Assembly (NCBI GenBank): GCA_030691295.1
Contig: JAUYEQ010000279.1
Location: 1-7,950 of the forward strand
Reading direction: 5' to 3'
Source: Bacteroidota bacterium
GTDB lineage: Bacteria > Bacteroidota > Bacteroidia > Bacteroidales > Prolixibacteraceae
Length of the DNA stretch: 7,950 nucleotides
Position 1 is the stretch's first letter, and each line of letters starts with the position of its first letter. This document shows, piece after piece, positions 6,174 to 7,950 of this stretch. The notes below the pieces were generated by a model, which worked only from the letters and a program-made list of their open reading frames with translations, was not told the origin of the DNA and did not search any database. The translations under genes were made by a program, and so were the position numbers.

Positions 6174-7526
6174 ATGCACCCATACCGAAAAATGCAAAAC
6201 TGGCTGGTTATTCTGGCCGGAAAATGTTTGAAAGTGAACCTTAAATTATTGGCTGCCATTGTTTTGTTGATGCCTTCGTGCCTTAACATAGAAGATCCAT
6301 CCATCGAAGTACTGGCAGATTACCATTTTGATTATACTAACATCACCAATATTGCTGTTGGCGGCGAGTATCTGAACGATAGTTTGTTCGTTGATGTTAC
6401 GAACCGGATTTCGCCTTTCGAGGTGAACAATTATTCGGTGGAATTTGAAGTCCTGACAGGAGGAGGTTCGGTAGATAACCCGAAAGTAATGACCCGTAAA
6501 GACGGAAAAGCCTCTACCCGCTGGAAACTTGGAACTGAATCGTTCAACCAGTCAGCAACTGCCAAAATTTACCATCCTGATGGGAATTTTATTTCTGAAA
6601 TCAGGTTTAACGCTTATGGTATGTTGTACAATTCATGGAACGAAGTGAATTTCCAGCCGCTTGCGACCGTATCCGATGCGGTTTCAGATACTATAAACCA
6701 GGTGAGCTGGCTAATCTCACATAGTAAAGTGTACAAAAGGGGAGCCCATTTTCTGGATTGGCAACAAATAAATGACACCAGGTTGAATGGAGCGCGCGAA
6801 ATTGAAATTGACAAAAACGGGGTTGTTTACATCGGTACCTGGTATGGCGAATTGTATAAAAGTGCCGACCATGGTCAATCGTGGATTAAATGTACCAACC
6901 CGATTCCCGACCGGCCCTACTATTTTTATTTCTGGATAACCAGCGATGGCGATTTATGGGCAACGCATTATGAGCGCGGCTTATGGCATTCAAAAGATGG
7001 AGGTCTAACATGGTTAAATCCGGTGAAGGTGTCAGGTGCAAATTTCAATATGAATGGCGCTTTCAGGCTAAAAAACGGATGGCTATTATCTCTGGGTAGC
7101 CCTACTGGTTTAAAATCTGAAATTATAAAATCGGAGGATGATGGTAAAACCTGGACTTCACTTCCAACACCGCAGTATCCCTATTGTTTCTTTGTAACCG
7201 GCAATGATGAAATTATTGTTTGTGTACAGGGTATGGCTGTTGGTATTTATAAATCAACCGATTTAGGTCAGACCTACAAGCCGGTTCATTCCGTTCCGGT
7301 AACTTTCGGAACAGGTTCAATGCAGACTTACTTTCATAAATTCGGTTCTTTTTACTACATGCTTGTGCCGGGAAATGGATTACTGAAAACCAATAATTTT
7401 GAACAGTTTCAATCTGTTCTTTCAGAGCCCAATGTTGGTGGATTATACATCGACCATACCGGCTCGCTGATTGTTATGGGCTGGCATGACAAATTAAACA
7501 AAAGTTTTTTCTACGGAAGAAAATAA
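6174..7526 (+). CDS. surface lipoprotein with Ig-like segment and Asp-box (BNR-like) propeller repeats
   Basis: From the ATG at 6174 the protein is 450 residues. A lysine-containing N-terminus and hydrophobic run (LKLLAAIVLLMPSC) end in Cys36, a plausible lipobox, so it is probably a lipoprotein. Residues about 40-150 resemble a bacterial Ig-like domain (VEFEVLTGGGSV, then a KDGKASTRWKLG turn). Four Asp-box-like motifs follow: SADHGQSW (230-237), SKDGGLTW (273-280), SEDDGKTW (320-327) and STDLGQTY (361-368), the last lacking the final W. Such motifs mark beta-propellers of sialidases, VPS10 domains and many non-enzymatic surface proteins; no sialidase catalytic set is evident. The frame is open to a TTG at 6165, and a later ATG at 6192 (M7) would also keep the signal sequence. 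It is almost certainly co-transcribed with the barrel gene. Substrate or ligand is unknown. Confidence 0.78.
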   Translation: MHPYRKMQNWLVILAGKCLKVNLKLLAAIVLLMPSCLNIEDPSIEVLADYHFDYTNITNIAVGGEYLNDSLFVDVTNRISPFEVNNYSVEFEVLTGGGSVDNPKVMTRKDGKASTRWKLGTESFNQSATAKIYHPDGNFISEIRFNAYGMLYNSWNEVNFQPLATVSDAVSDTINQVSWLISHSKVYKRGAHFLDWQQINDTRLNGAREIEIDKNGVVYIGTWYGELYKSADHGQSWIKCTNPIPDRPYYFYFWITSDGDLWATHYERGLWHSKDGGLTWLNPVKVSGANFNMNGAFRLKNGWLLSLGSPTGLKSEIIKSEDDGKTWTSLPTPQYPYCFFVTGNDEIIVCVQGMAVGIYKSTDLGQTYKPVHSVPVTFGTGSMQTYFHKFGSFYYMLVPGNGLLKTNNFEQFQSVLSEPNVGGLYIDHTGSLIVMGWHDKLNKSFFYGRK

Positions 7527-7572
7527 TGCAGTGAACTATCTGCAATAATGGAATTCTCAACAGCGCAGAGGG

Positions 7573-7950
7573 TTATAATCCAAAAAAAAGTGTAAGCACC
7601 AGATATTTGGCAACCAGTCCAATAATACTGTACAGTAAAGCATCTTTAACGCGGTATTTCAGCATTCCGGCGGCAAGTGCAATTACAGGTGATGACAATG
7701 GGAAAAAATTGAAAGCCAACAATGCCAGTTTGCCGTATTTGCGGATTTCAGCTTCTGCTTTTTCGAATCGGCGGCGTCCAATCAATCGGTCAATTATTCC
7801 GGTACTAAAAAAATATCCGATCAAATAATCAATTGATTGAGAAATAAGAGCGGTTCCAATAGCAATCAGATTCAGAAAAAGCGGATCGAATCCAGACCTC
7901 AGGTAGAAGATAAACATCAATTCGACCGGCATAAACAGGAAAAACAAATA
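7573..7950 (-). CDS. C-terminal part of a DedA/YqaA-like (VTT-domain) membrane protein
   Basis: A minus-strand frame runs from the right window edge, with no stop, to TAA at 7573-7575, giving 126 visible residues. It is rich in membrane segments: the stretch around PVELMFIFYL, then FLNLIAIGTALISQSIDYLIGYFF, ALLAFNFFPLSSPVIALAAGML and ALLYSIIGLVAKYLVLTLFFGL. Between the second and third lies a basic amphipathic linker (GRRRFEKAEAEIRKYGK). The glutamate after proline (PVE), the RFEKAE-KYG linker and the FFPLSSP-LAAGM block fit the DedA/VTT family, probably the YqaA branch. Such proteins act in the inner membrane, and relatives have been linked to lipid-carrier or phospholipid transport. A TTG at 7945-7947 could be read as a start, but the reading frame continues past it, so the true start lies outside. 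It converges with the lipoprotein gene across 46 bases with no clear terminator. Confidence 0.75.
   Translation of the reverse strand, partial: YLFFLFMPVELMFIFYLRSGFDPLFLNLIAIGTALISQSIDYLIGYFFSTGIIDRLIGRRRFEKAEAEIRKYGKLALLAFNFFPLSSPVIALAAGMLKYRVKDALLYSIIGLVAKYLVLTLFFGL

Noticed and set aside
7527..7544. Small inverted repeat TGCAG / CTGCA between the convergent genes as a terminator
   Set aside because: It is a five-bp stem without a T-tract on either strand, too weak to call.

Overview
The window looks like chromosomal DNA of a member of the Bacteroidota, probably Bacteroidales or a near relative. This is inferred from the purM-prfA-pyrF gene order, a PurM and an RF1 of the Bacteroidetes type, weak or absent Shine-Dalgarno sequences, promoter-like TAnnTTTG boxes, PorT-like outer-membrane barrels, and small palindromic intergenic repeats of a style common in that phylum. 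No RNA gene, CRISPR array, transposase or integrase is visible.

Layout. Bases 1-231 hold the 3' end of an unrecognised gene. An intergenic stretch follows with a 43-bp near-perfect palindrome and a possible promoter. Next come purM (464-1633, purine synthesis) and prfA (1703-2788, release factor 1). Between prfA and pyrF lies a two-gene, AT-richer cassette: an MNT-type nucleotidyltransferase (2894-3214) overlapping a HEPN-domain protein (3199-3600), read as a predicted toxin-antitoxin pair. Related degenerate repeats of about 48 bp flank it in the same orientation. pyrF (3719-4552) follows, preceded by a C/G-rich repeat that can fold in two alternative ways over the ribosome-binding region. 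A second, shorter palindrome and a strong intrinsic terminator close this block.

From 4731 to 7526 is a two-gene unit. An outer-membrane protein built from two successive PorT-like beta-barrel segments is followed 18 bases later by a surface lipoprotein with an Ig-like segment and four Asp-box (BNR-like) motifs. The two are probably co-expressed and may work together at the cell surface; their function is unknown. The right edge carries, on the minus strand, the C-terminal part of a DedA/YqaA-like (VTT-domain) membrane protein that runs off the window.

The housekeeping genes supply purine and pyrimidine synthesis and translation termination. The accessory interest lies in the MNT-HEPN cassette with its flanking repeats and in the barrel-lipoprotein pair.
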